Assembly: GCF_013396335.1 (NCBI RefSeq)
Contig: NZ_JABWSY010000004.1
Span: 62,001 to 126,000, forward strand
Length of the DNA: 64,000 nt
Direction: 5' to 3'
Origin: Bacillus sp. EB106-08-02-XG196
GTDB lineage: Bacteria; Bacillota; Bacilli; Bacillales; Cytobacillaceae
Shown here: in pieces, positions 50,791 to 59,619 of the stretch
Numbering within the stretch: position 1 is the first letter of the stretch
Layout of the letters: the number at the start of each line of letters is the position of its first letter
The notes under the pieces: model-generated
Told to the model about the DNA's origin: nothing
The model's database searches: none
What the model saw: only the letters and a program-made list of their open reading frames with translations
Made by a program: the position numbers and the translations under genes

Positions 50791-51909
50791 CTATTTTCCA
50801 ATATTCGCCTGTTGGTTTGAAAAATCGATATCCTGATAATAGCTATTTTTCACCAAGATGTTAGGACCAAGACATGAAGCTGCTGGACAATGGCAACTCA
50901 ATTCCTTCGCTATACTGGAGCTCTGCCAGATTTGATAAGCTTCTAACAGGTTGGTGGTTTTGATATTTCCAAGCGGCGGAGTATCACCAAAATCAGTAAC
51001 GATAATATCTCCATTAAAAATGTTAACATTAAGGCGTGACCTTCCATCAGGATCATTTCTTACTGTTACATTTTTACTTTGATAGAGTCTATTTAATAGC
51101 TCTAAATCCTCTGGTTTATGGCTGCATGCGTAAAAAGGGAGAGTCCCAAAAAGCATCCATACTTTTTCATCACGAATATCTAGTAAATGGTGAATAGCTT
51201 CCCTAATTTCATTAAGTGTTAACGTTTCAAGATTGCTAGCAAAATCACTTGGATACATTGGGTGAACCTCATGCCTCTGGCAGTCCATTTCATCTACAAT
51301 CTGGCGATGGATCTTTTCCAAATACGGCAGTGTACGCTTGTTAAGCATGGTTTCTGCGGAAACCATCACTCCAGCCTTCACAAGCTCCCGGCTATTTTCT
51401 ATCATTCTCTGAAAATACTTTTCACGTTGTTTGTAATCAGGCTTGCGCTCCATTCTTGCAAAGCCGCCTTCAACAAAATCATCAACTGTTCCCCAATTAT
51501 GTGAAATATGTAAAACATCCAAATATGGAATAATTAACTCATAGCGTGCTAGCTCAAGTGTTAAATTGGAATTTATTTGCGTCCGAACTCCGCGTTCATG
51601 AGCATATTTTAATAAAGGCACCACATAATTTTTGATAGAGGAAAGAGAAAGCATTGGTTCTCCACCAGTAATACTTATCGCATTTAGTGTTTGAATTTCA
51701 TCCAACCTATTCAAAAGTAGATCAAGTGGAAGCGCATCCGGGTCTTTTGTTTGAAGGGTGTACCCTACTGCACAATGCTCACAGCGCATATTACATAAGG
51801 TTGTTGTCGTGAATTCAATATTGGTAAGCTTGGACTTTCCGTATTGCTTTATATCATTATATGCTTCCCACGGATCATATTCCGGGGTTATTTTTTTCAA
51901 GTAGAACAT
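50791..51909 (-). CDS. yfkAB: Radical SAM protein with CxCxxxxC tail (YfkAB-type)
   Basis: 372 residues. Radical SAM cluster motif 'CNMRCEHC' near residue 40, 'ITGGEPML' SAM-binding motif, and a C-terminal 'CHCPAASC' (CxCxxxxC) motif, the hallmark of the YfkAB family. The reaction is unknown. SD aaggag before ATG, monocistronic. There is no precursor-peptide gene beside it. Confidence 0.87.
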   Translation of the reverse strand: MFYLKKITPEYDPWEAYNDIKQYGKSKLTNIEFTTTTLCNMRCEHCAVGYTLQTKDPDALPLDLLLNRLDEIQTLNAISITGGEPMLSLSSIKNYVVPLLKYAHERGVRTQINSNLTLELARYELIIPYLDVLHISHNWGTVDDFVEGGFARMERKPDYKQREKYFQRMIENSRELVKAGVMVSAETMLNKRTLPYLEKIHRQIVDEMDCQRHEVHPMYPSDFASNLETLTLNEIREAIHHLLDIRDEKVWMLFGTLPFYACSHKPEDLELLNRLYQSKNVTVRNDPDGRSRLNVNIFNGDIIVTDFGDTPPLGNIKTTNLLEAYQIWQSSSIAKELSCHCPAASCLGPNILVKNSYYQDIDFSNQQANIGK

Positions 51910-52094
51910 AGCAAACTCCTTAAAGTCAGTATTAGAAAAACCACTTCATTATATCTGAAATAGTGTTTTTTTGGCTAATTTAAACTACTCTTCCTTTTTA
52001 CAAAACTTATGAAATCAATCCATTTATTATACATAATTTAGCATCTGTTATTAGAAACTATAGGGATGATTCGAAAATTATGGGTGGTGCAGTT

Positions 52095-52883
52095 ATGGAG
52101 AGACAGCCCTTAGGCGAGGTAGAAAAATTAGCGTTAAAAAAGGTTAAAATTTTCAGGCAAAGCCTATTACGTTATATTTTAAGGTCAATGCTTGCCAGTA
52201 TGTTTATTGGATTCGGTGTAATTGTTGCTTTTAAAACAGGAAACTACTTTTATTTGGAACATTCCCCATGGGCTTATCCGATGGCCGCACTCACCTTTGG
52301 AGCGGCAATCATATTAATTGCTTACGCTGGTGGAGATTTGTTTACGGGTAATACATTCTATTACACCTATGCTGCACTTCGGCGAAAAATGGCTTGGCTC
52401 GAAGTCACCAAGTTGTGGATAAGCAGTTATATTGGAAATATTTTAGGTGCAGCAGTCTTTGCCTTTATCATTTTTACTACGGGACTTTATGAAGAATCGT
52501 CGGTTAATGGTTTTTTATTAAGCGTTGTAGAAAAGAAAATGCAGGTTCCTACAATGGAGCTGCTTTTTAGAGCCATTCTTTGTAATTGGCTGGTTTGCTT
52601 AGCCTTTTTTATTCCTCTCGGTTTAAAAGGAGACGGACCCAAAATGTTTTCGATGATCCTTTTTGTGTTCTGCTTTTTTATTTCCGGATACGAGCACAGT
52701 ATTGCCAATATGTGTACCTTCGCAATAGCATTAGTTCTGAATCATCCTGGTACGATTTCATGGGGAGGAGTGATTCATAATCTCGTTCCGGTAACCATAG
52801 GTAATCTATTTGGAGGAAGCATATTAATGGCGTGGATGTATTACTTTGTTAATAAACCATTTTTGGATGAATCTGAGGAATGA
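52095..52883 (+). CDS. Formate/nitrite transporter family channel (YwcJ-like)
   Basis: 262 residues from the ATG at 52095 (SD-like ggtggtg; the ATG at 52080 lacks one). Six TM helices with FNT signatures 'GGDLFTGNT' and 'GYEHSIANMCTF', which includes the central pore histidine, and 'LVPVTIGNLFGGSILM'. Moves nitrite, formate or hydrosulfide. The nitrate-reductase-like cluster is 16 kb away; nitrite transport is plausible but not shown. Confidence 0.88.
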   Translation: MERQPLGEVEKLALKKVKIFRQSLLRYILRSMLASMFIGFGVIVAFKTGNYFYLEHSPWAYPMAALTFGAAIILIAYAGGDLFTGNTFYYTYAALRRKMAWLEVTKLWISSYIGNILGAAVFAFIIFTTGLYEESSVNGFLLSVVEKKMQVPTMELLFRAILCNWLVCLAFFIPLGLKGDGPKMFSMILFVFCFFISGYEHSIANMCTFAIALVLNHPGTISWGGVIHNLVPVTIGNLFGGSILMAWMYYFVNKPFLDESEE

Positions 52884-52917
52884 AAACAGCCGTATGATTG
52901 TTATACGGCTGTTTTCA
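52882..52917. terminator. Terminator after the FNT channel gene
   Basis: Arms gaaaacagccgtat / atacggctgttttc with a seven-base loop. Confidence 0.85.
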
Positions 52918-52994
52918 TCGACAAATTCCCGGGAAATACTAACAAATTAACCCGGCAGACGACAATTAATATGAATATTCTAAATAGTTGCACA

Positions 52995-55124
52995 CTACTT
53001 GTTTTTGCTTAAAAAATAAAGATAAGATTTAACCATGAAATAGCTTACTTCTTCAGGCAATAAATCCTTGATTGGTTTTAAACGGGAACGCCCAGCCTCT
53101 TCCACCGCTTTTTGAAGCATTGGAATATACTCCGTAGGAATGAGCTTAGAAAAATCAACTTCCATTCCTTGCTGAGCACATTGGAGTAAATGGTTTTCAA
53201 CCGTACTCAGTGCCAGCTCGCGTTTTTCTGCTATTTGTTCGATTGATAAGTTTTGCTGATGTAGCTGTAAGGTCTCTAAATGGGAATCACCCACAGCTTT
53301 TTTTGATGTTTTTTTAGGAGCAGCAGCTTGTCCCATCTCCGGCTGGCGTTCTGGATGGGCTTCGCAAAACTGACGAATGGCTTGAATAAATTCAAGTCCA
53401 TATTTCTTCAATTTAAGTTCTCCGACTCCACTAACTCCTAAAAAGTCTTCGCTTGTTCTTGGAAGCTTTGCACACATATCCTTTAGAGCGGCATCAGAAA
53501 AAATAACAAATGGAGGCACATTTTCTCTTTCTGCAATCGACCTTCTTACTTCCCGTAACGTTTCGAATAATGGGTCATCCTTTGAAATTTCTCTGACCTT
53601 AACGGTTTCTCTGCGATGAACTTTTTCCTTTCCAAGGAGGATGTCCTTCCCTTTTGACGCTACAAATAATGTTGGAAATTGTCCCTGTTCGATGGCAATT
53701 AATTCTTGTGAAATCAAGAACTCGATAAAATCACTGACTTCTTTCGAACCTTTTTCCTTCATAATTCCATAGGTTGTCAGCTTGTCAAAACCCATCTCAG
53801 TTACTTTTTTATTTCTTGAACCTGTTAATACTTGAGCAGTAAGTGTTTTTCCAAATCGCTGTCCCATCCGGATCATGCACGACATTACCATTTGGGCTTC
53901 TTTTGTTACATCAATGCTTGTACGTGAATCGAGACAGTTACCACAGCGTCCACATGACTCTGTCTCTATTTCCCCAAAATATTTTAAAATAAATTCCTGC
54001 AGGCAATTTTCGGTATGACAATAATCGACCATTTGCTGCAGTTTTTCCAGTTCCGCATGAATCCGTGTTCGATCGCTGGATTGATCAATTAAAAAGCGCT
54101 GAACCTGTACATCCTGCGAAGAATAGAGAAGAATACATTCACTCTCGAGTCCATCTCGTCCTGCACGGCCTGCCTCTTGATAGTAGCTCTCCATATTTTT
54201 CGGAAGTTGAAAATGGAGGACATAGCGGATGTTGGATTTGTCGATACCCATTCCAAAGGCAGAGGTTGCGACCATAACGGATGCTTCATCTTTTAAAAAA
54301 CGATCCTGCTCGCGTATACGCTCGGCGTCCCCCATTCCGGCATGATACCTTGCAACATTAATATTTTCTTTCTTCAGCCTTTCGTAAAGCTGGTCAACGT
54401 TCTTCCGGGTGGCTGCATAAATAATGCCCGCTTCTTTTTCATTCTTTTTAATATAATCTCTTAGAAAATGAAGTCTGTCTTGACCTTTAATCACAGCAAA
54501 CGAAAGATTCTCTCGTTCAAAACCGGTAATGATTGAATTCTCTTCATCGATATCAAGTGTTTCACAGATATCCTCTCGAACTCTTGGTGTTGCTGTTGCA
54601 GTCAGCGCCAATACATTTGGTTTTTGTGGAAGGCTGTAAACCATTTGCTGGATATGGCGGTAGCTTGGACGGAAATCGTGCCCCCATTGTGAAATACAAT
54701 GTGCTTCATCCACCGCAACTAATGGAATATCCATCTGTTTCAGGTCCTCGATAAATTCATGAGATTCTAATCGTTCGGGTGCGATATATAGGAGCTTGTA
54801 CATTCCTTGCTTCGCTTCCCTGATTCGTTCGTTTGCTTCATGATAACTTAGAGAGCTGTTGATAAAAGTTGCAGGAATTCCTACCTGAACGAGGGCATCG
54901 ACTTGATCCTTCATAAGTGAGATTAACGGGGATATGACAATCGTGGTACCTGGTAAAACAAGTGCAGGAATTTGAAAACAAATTGACTTTCCTCCGCCAG
55001 TTGGCATGACACAAATCGTATTTTCTCCAGCTAAAACGGATTGGATGGCACGCTCCTGCCCATTTCGAAAGGATGAATAACCAAAATGAGATTCTAATAA
55101 TCGTTGAGCTTTTTCAAACAACAA
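52995..55124 (-). CDS. recQ: RecQ family ATP-dependent DNA helicase with HRDC and C-terminal HTH domain
   Basis: 709 residues: RecA domains with Walker A 'MPTGGGKS', DEAH box 'VDEAHCISQWGHDFR', motif VI 'QEAGRAGRDG'; RQC zinc site 'CGRCGNC' near 395; HRDC domain about 515-595; and a final ~100 residues with an HTH_40-type helix-turn-helix ('LSIEQIAEKRELALSTVENHL'). It is longer than B. subtilis RecQ (591) mainly because of this last part. TTG start with SD gggggaga. An array of 20-bp repeats lies upstream. Confidence 0.92.
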   Translation of the reverse strand: MLFEKAQRLLESHFGYSSFRNGQERAIQSVLAGENTICVMPTGGGKSICFQIPALVLPGTTIVISPLISLMKDQVDALVQVGIPATFINSSLSYHEANERIREAKQGMYKLLYIAPERLESHEFIEDLKQMDIPLVAVDEAHCISQWGHDFRPSYRHIQQMVYSLPQKPNVLALTATATPRVREDICETLDIDEENSIITGFERENLSFAVIKGQDRLHFLRDYIKKNEKEAGIIYAATRKNVDQLYERLKKENINVARYHAGMGDAERIREQDRFLKDEASVMVATSAFGMGIDKSNIRYVLHFQLPKNMESYYQEAGRAGRDGLESECILLYSSQDVQVQRFLIDQSSDRTRIHAELEKLQQMVDYCHTENCLQEFILKYFGEIETESCGRCGNCLDSRTSIDVTKEAQMVMSCMIRMGQRFGKTLTAQVLTGSRNKKVTEMGFDKLTTYGIMKEKGSKEVSDFIEFLISQELIAIEQGQFPTLFVASKGKDILLGKEKVHRRETVKVREISKDDPLFETLREVRRSIAERENVPPFVIFSDAALKDMCAKLPRTSEDFLGVSGVGELKLKKYGLEFIQAIRQFCEAHPERQPEMGQAAAPKKTSKKAVGDSHLETLQLHQQNLSIEQIAEKRELALSTVENHLLQCAQQGMEVDFSKLIPTEYIPMLQKAVEEAGRSRLKPIKDLLPEEVSYFMVKSYLYFLSKNK

Positions 55125-55180
55125 GGACGTCTCCCCCTTCTGCTAAATAACCTTCTTACATTATACCTTTTTTTCGGTGT

Positions 55181-55530
55181 ATCCAAGAGTGAATTTTGCT
55201 ATGTGAGAGTGAATTTCGTTATCCGCGAGTAATTTCTGCTATACGAGAGTAAATTTCGTTATCCGAGAGTATTTCCTGCTATGCGAGAGTTAATTTTGTT
55301 ATCCGAGAGTATTTCCTGCTATGCGAGAGTGAATTTTGTTATCCGAGAGTATTTCCTGCTATGCGAGAGTATTTTTCGCTATCCTCAAGTATTTTCCGCT
55401 ATCCGCAAGTATTTTTCGCTATCCGCAAGTATTTTTCGCTATCCGCAAGTATTTTCTGCCATCCGCAAGTATTTTTCGCTATCCGCAAGTATTTCGTGCC
55501 ATCCGCAAGTATTTTCTGCCCTCCACAAGT
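55181..55530. repeat. Tandem array of 20-bp repeats, 17.5 units without indels
   Basis: From 55181 every 20 bases restart the pattern 'atccg(a/c)(g/a)agt' plus a half unit 'attttctgct'-like, through 55530. Units differ by substitutions only; the period never slips. The left half uses 'gagagt', often alternating atgc/atcc in 40-bp pairs, the right half uses 'gcaagt'. It fills the space upstream of recQ. Open frames through it on the plus strand are repeat artefacts (period not divisible by three, so three frames give the same rotating peptide). Confidence 0.92.
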
Positions 55531-55579
55531 AACCGTAAAGAAAAGGCCGCCAAGACGAATCCAGCGACCTTTTCTATTA

Positions 55580-57142
55580 TTATCCCTGTGTAAACAGCTC
55601 TTCTAGCTGTTTACGCAGCACAAATTTCTGGATTTTCCCACTTGCATTCCGTGGCAATGCTTCACAGAAGACATATTTACGTGGACGCTTGTAGTTTGCT
55701 AGACTATCGCTGTTTTTACAATAGTCTTCTAGATCCTGTTCAGTCAGTGCTGGGTCCTTTTTCACCACAAATGCCGTAACGGTTTCACCCCAACGCTCAT
55801 CTGGCTGACCCACAACCGCAACATCCAAAACACCTTCATGTGCATGTAAAACATCCTCCACTTCACGTGGATAAATATTCTCCCCGCCGCTTATAATCAT
55901 GTCATCCACCCGGTCATTTACGAATAGAAAGCCCTCTGCGTCTAGGTAACCGATATCACCTGAATGATACCAGCCTTTATACATCGATTTTTCCGTTGCT
56001 TCTTCACGGTTAAAGTAACCTATCATCATGCATGGCCCTTTTACAATAATCTCACCTGTTTCACCAACTGGAACAACATCATCAGGATCTGATGGCCCAT
56101 CCTCTCTCGTACGAACCACTCGAATATCATGGTTAATGGCTGCTTGACCTGCCGATCCGGCTTTTCTTAACTGGTCATTCTCGGATAGGAAGGTAATCGC
56201 TGGTCCCATTTCTGTCATTCCATAGGCTTGAACTAACCGGACACCAAAACGGTCATGTAGGGCATGTACGAGAGACGGAGCCATTGGTGCTGCACCATAC
56301 AAGCCAAGCTTTAGACTTTCTGTATTGTATTGACTTAAATCTTCTTGCAGCAGCATATTCCACATAGTTGGTGCAGCGAAAAATTTCGTAATCTTTTCCT
56401 GTCCTATTAACTGAAGGATGACTTTTGGATTAAATTGGTGCAGAATAACATTTCTTGCCCCTACATGAATCCTTGGCAAAAAGGCACAATGAAGCTCGGC
56501 ACAGTGGAACATTGGAGCGGTCACAAGACCTACGTCTTCCGGCTCAAGCTTTTGGGCAGCAATACAAATCACACTTTGATCGACCATATTACGATGACTA
56601 TGTATGACTCCTTTTGGTCTTCCTGTTGTCCCGCTTGTATAGATAAACGCATATATATCATTTTCATTAACCTCTGCCTGTATCTCTTCGATTGAAGAAT
56701 CAGCCAGTTTATCGTGATAGCTTGCTGCATAGGCTGGTGTCTCTTCATCAATAAACCAAAAGGCCATTGAATCAAAACGATTTTCGATAGCGGAAATGAC
56801 AGGCTCCAAAGCTTTTTCAAAAAGGACCACCTTAGGGCTTGCGTCCGATAAAATAAAAGCCACTTCCTCAGGAGTTAAACGAAAATTAATTGGATTAAAG
56901 ATGGCCCCGATTTTTGCACAGGCAAAGAATGCCGTTCCTAATTCCTCGGTATTAAACATGAATGTGGAAACCCGGTCTCCTTTTTTGACCCCTTCATTCA
57001 ATAATGCATTCGCTAGTCGGTTAACCTGCTCACTCCACTCTTTATACGTATAGCGGACATTTTTCCTAACATCATAGATTGCTTCCTTGTTCGGGTATCT
57101 TTTTACCGTTAAATCAAAAATTTGTCCAATAGTGGTAGTCAT
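55580..57142 (-). CDS. Long/medium-chain fatty acid-CoA ligase (AMP-binding)
   Basis: 520 residues of the ANL superfamily: P-loop 'YTSGTTGRPKG', 'GMTEMGP' motif, hinge 'GWYHSGDIGYLD' and 'DRVDDMIISGGENIYP', and catalytic lysine in 'NASGKIQK'. Converts an acyl acid to acyl-CoA. SD ggaggag; 14 bp after the acyl-CoA dehydrogenase gene, so a two-gene oxidation operon. Exact chain length unknown. Confidence 0.88.
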   Translation of the reverse strand: MTTTIGQIFDLTVKRYPNKEAIYDVRKNVRYTYKEWSEQVNRLANALLNEGVKKGDRVSTFMFNTEELGTAFFACAKIGAIFNPINFRLTPEEVAFILSDASPKVVLFEKALEPVISAIENRFDSMAFWFIDEETPAYAASYHDKLADSSIEEIQAEVNENDIYAFIYTSGTTGRPKGVIHSHRNMVDQSVICIAAQKLEPEDVGLVTAPMFHCAELHCAFLPRIHVGARNVILHQFNPKVILQLIGQEKITKFFAAPTMWNMLLQEDLSQYNTESLKLGLYGAAPMAPSLVHALHDRFGVRLVQAYGMTEMGPAITFLSENDQLRKAGSAGQAAINHDIRVVRTREDGPSDPDDVVPVGETGEIIVKGPCMMIGYFNREEATEKSMYKGWYHSGDIGYLDAEGFLFVNDRVDDMIISGGENIYPREVEDVLHAHEGVLDVAVVGQPDERWGETVTAFVVKKDPALTEQDLEDYCKNSDSLANYKRPRKYVFCEALPRNASGKIQKFVLRKQLEELFTQG

Positions 57143-57156
57143 CCAATCTCCTCCAT

Positions 57157-58302
57157 TTATAAGCCTAAATTTTTGGCAATAATCGTTTTCATGATTTCAT
57201 TTGTCCCAGCATAAATACTAGAAACCTGTATATCACGGAATCTTCTCGCAATCTCGTATTCTTCCATATATCCATAGCCGCCATGAAGCTGCAGGCATTC
57301 TCCCGCAATTTTCTTTGCGGTATCTGTTAGTCGCCATTTCGCCATTGAAACCTTTGTTACCACATTTTGGCCATCGATATGTTCAGCAATTAATTGATCT
57401 AAAAATGCTCTCCCCATCTCCACCTCGGTAGCCATTTCCGCAATTTTAAACTGAGTATTTTGGAATTGACCGATAGGCTTTCCAAAGGCTTCACGACTCT
57501 TCACATAGTCTATCGTTCCCTGCAGCATAACTTCTCCCGCAATTTGTGCTGCTATGGCCACTAAAAGCCGCTCCTGCTGGAGTTTATCCATCATATAGAG
57601 AAAACCTTTTCCTTCTTCGCCTAGGAGATTTTCCTTAGGAACTCGGCAGTCCTCAAAAATTAACTCAGCCGTATCCTGACTATGAAGACCCACTTTATTC
57701 AGCTTTCTTCCTCTTGAAAAGCCAGGCGAATCTCGTTCAACTAGGAGTAAACTAACCCCTTTATGCTTTGGTACCGCATCGGGATCTGTTTTACAAGCTA
57801 CTAGAATTAGATCTGACTGAATTCCATTGGTTATAAAGGTCTTTTGCCCATTTAATATATAGTGGTCTCCATCAAGCTTTGCATTGGTTTTGATATTGGC
57901 AAGGTCAGACCCCGTTCCAGGTTCAGTCATGGCAATGGCCGTAATAAGTTCCCCTGTTACACAGCGGGGGAGCCAACGCTGTTTTTGCTCTGCAGTGCCG
58001 AAGGAATTGATATATGGTACAACGATATCATTATGGAGACCCATTCCCACAAGACCAGAACCCACTCTCTCCAGCTCTTCGTTAATAACTACAGAGAAGC
58101 CCCAGTCCACACCACTGCCGCCATAAATCTCATCTAAATCCGGACAAAGAAAACCCTGGTCCCCCATCTTTCTCCACAAGGAGCGGGGAATCATTCTCTC
58201 TTTTTCCCAATGCTCATAATAGGGAATAGCTTCTTTCTCTAAAAATTTCCTTAATGACTTCCGAAAAATTTCATGGTCATGTGTTAAATATGGATGTTTC
58301 AT
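57157..58302 (-). CDS. Acyl-CoA dehydrogenase
   Basis: 381 residues with family signatures 'AMTEPGTGSDLANIKT' (FAD/substrate region), 'QNTQFKIAEMATEVEMGRAFL' and the C-terminal 'YAGTNEIMKTIIAKNLGL'. A catalytic glutamate is expected near 'GGYGYMEEYE'. First step of beta-oxidation, FAD-dependent. Precedes the CoA-ligase gene in the same operon. Confidence 0.9.
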   Translation of the reverse strand: MKHPYLTHDHEIFRKSLRKFLEKEAIPYYEHWEKERMIPRSLWRKMGDQGFLCPDLDEIYGGSGVDWGFSVVINEELERVGSGLVGMGLHNDIVVPYINSFGTAEQKQRWLPRCVTGELITAIAMTEPGTGSDLANIKTNAKLDGDHYILNGQKTFITNGIQSDLILVACKTDPDAVPKHKGVSLLLVERDSPGFSRGRKLNKVGLHSQDTAELIFEDCRVPKENLLGEEGKGFLYMMDKLQQERLLVAIAAQIAGEVMLQGTIDYVKSREAFGKPIGQFQNTQFKIAEMATEVEMGRAFLDQLIAEHIDGQNVVTKVSMAKWRLTDTAKKIAGECLQLHGGYGYMEEYEIARRFRDIQVSSIYAGTNEIMKTIIAKNLGL

Positions 58303-58339
58303 TATGAATACCTCACTTTCTATTTGTAACCGCCTGCTT

Positions 58340-58939
58340 TTAAGCGTTGACTTGATTTAATTTTTGTCGAAGCTGATATTTTAGTATTTTCCCAGAAGCA
58401 TTTCATTTGGAACCTTCAGGATGAAATTAAACATGGCTGGAACACCAAAGAAGTGAGTAATTTTATGTTCTTGAATGGTTTGAAGTGTCTTAACTGGATG
58501 GAAATCACGATGGATAATATGTGTTGCCCCAAGTGCAACACCTGAAATTAGGAAAAGATTTAACTATGCAGAGTGGAAGATTGGTGCTACATTAAGGATA
58601 CGCTCATGCGGTCGTAATCCCATATTAATGGTGACAGAAATCCCAACATTAAAAATCCTCTTATGATCAAACAATGCGCCTTTCGGCCGGCCTGTTGTCC
58701 CTGATGTATAAAGAATTTCTAAATCATCTTCTTCAGAGACCTCTATTTCTGGTTCCTCTCCACCCTCAAATAAAGCGCTTACATACGAGTGATAGCCTAC
58801 TGTCTGTGGTTTACCGATAGTAATTACCTTTACGACATTCATTAAATTGGCGGTAGGTGTAACTACGGCCTTCACATTCAATGGCTAGCAACTCTGGGAA
58901 CTTTCTAGCATTTTGAGATAAAAGACTACCAATATTCAT
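58340..58939 (-). pseudogene. Decayed AMP-binding fatty acid-CoA ligase
   Basis: The start at 58939 has a good SD (aaaggagg) and reads 'MNIGSLLSQNARKFPE', the normal beginning of such ligases. After about 35 codons it jumps in another frame to 'VKVITIGKPQTVGYHS', then keeps 'YTSGTTGRPKG' and runs to 'PIFHSA', where TAG interrupts 'LNLFLISGVALGATH'. A second deletion fuses 'AMFNFILKVPN' to the C-terminal 'ASGKILKYQLRQKLNQ' end in a different frame. So about 1.5 kb has shrunk to 0.6 kb with two deletions, frameshifts and a nonsense codon. Confidence 0.88.
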
Positions 58940-59120
58940 TTGTTCTTCCTCCTTTTTGTAATTAAATCTCCCCAACCTATTGTAACAAAAGTATAGAATT
59001 TTTAGAATATTAAGTGGAAATAAATTGCTAAACTTTTAATTTTCTATCAATAGTGTCATAGGGCTATATTGAATATTCTAAAATTAGAGGATTATAATAG
59101 GATTTGGCAATTTAATTTTT

Positions 59121-59570
59121 GGCTGCGTTAAAGCTGAATGTTGATTTTACTGTGTTTGGAAAATAAGCGGAGAATTGAGACTGTCGATTAATTATGCAAG
59201 TGAAATTCAGCAACTCCAATTTGATGAAATTGTGACCAAATATTTGCTTTTTTAGCTACTTTTTATAGTTTTTTATATCTATTTAGGTAGAAAATAGTTG
59301 GAATCTTCGTTTTCTAAAAGGTTAAATGAGTTAATCGACAGTCTCGAATTTCCGTTTAAATTGGGAAATACCCATATTTCCTTCATAATAAGCGGAGTTT
59401 TTCCGCTTATGGTATCCAAATCATTGGATTTTGTCTTATTTAAAGCAGTTAACCGGAATTTTTCCGCTTATATCTGCTTCTTAAGGTTCCTTTATATACA
59501 TTAGCCGGAAATTCTCCGCCTATGAATGATCAACCCTACACGAAAATTAACAATGAATAATAACACAGCC
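59121..59570. mobile_element. 277-bp-type MITE (copy A), interrupted by a second MITE
   Basis: Ends ggctgcgttaaagctgaatgttgatttt and, in reverse, ggctgtgttattattcattgttaatttt form terminal inverted repeats. Without the 169-bp insertion and its duplication the element is 276 bp and nearly identical, in inverted orientation, to copy B at 62988-63264. Flanks taattttt / taatattt look like a slightly decayed 8-bp target duplication. The interior has several 'ataagcgga...tccgcttat' palindromes and no ORF. Confidence 0.88.
59177..59345. mobile_element. 169-bp MITE nested in copy A
   Basis: Perfect 15-bp terminal inverted repeats gagactgtcgattaa / ttaatcgacagtctc and a 5-bp direct duplication gaatt on each side (59172-59176 and 59346-59350). 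Copy B of the host element has the uninterrupted site 'ggagaatttccg', so the insertion and its duplication can be read directly. No coding capacity. Confidence 0.92.
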
Positions 59571-59578
59571 TAATATTT

Positions 59579-59618
59579 AAAAAAGGTCAGCCCTCTTACT
59601 CTAGAGGCTGACCTTTTG
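59579..59618 (-). terminator. Terminator after the MFS gene
   Basis: Arms aaaaggtcagccctc / gaggctgacctttt with a short loop, right after the MFS stop codon on the minus strand. Confidence 0.8.
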
Positions 59619-59619
59619 T

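Noticed and set aside
50791..51909. Radical SAM maturase for the CWWCPWF peptide
   Set aside because: It is 13 kb away, on its own, and has the CxCxxxxC tail of the conserved YfkAB family, which occurs without precursor peptides.
55181..55530. CRISPR array or cell-surface repeat protein (open frames of about 81-85 codons)
   Set aside because: Units are contiguous 20-mers with no unique spacers, and all plus-strand frames give the same rotating peptide with no SD, so neither a CRISPR nor a gene is supported.
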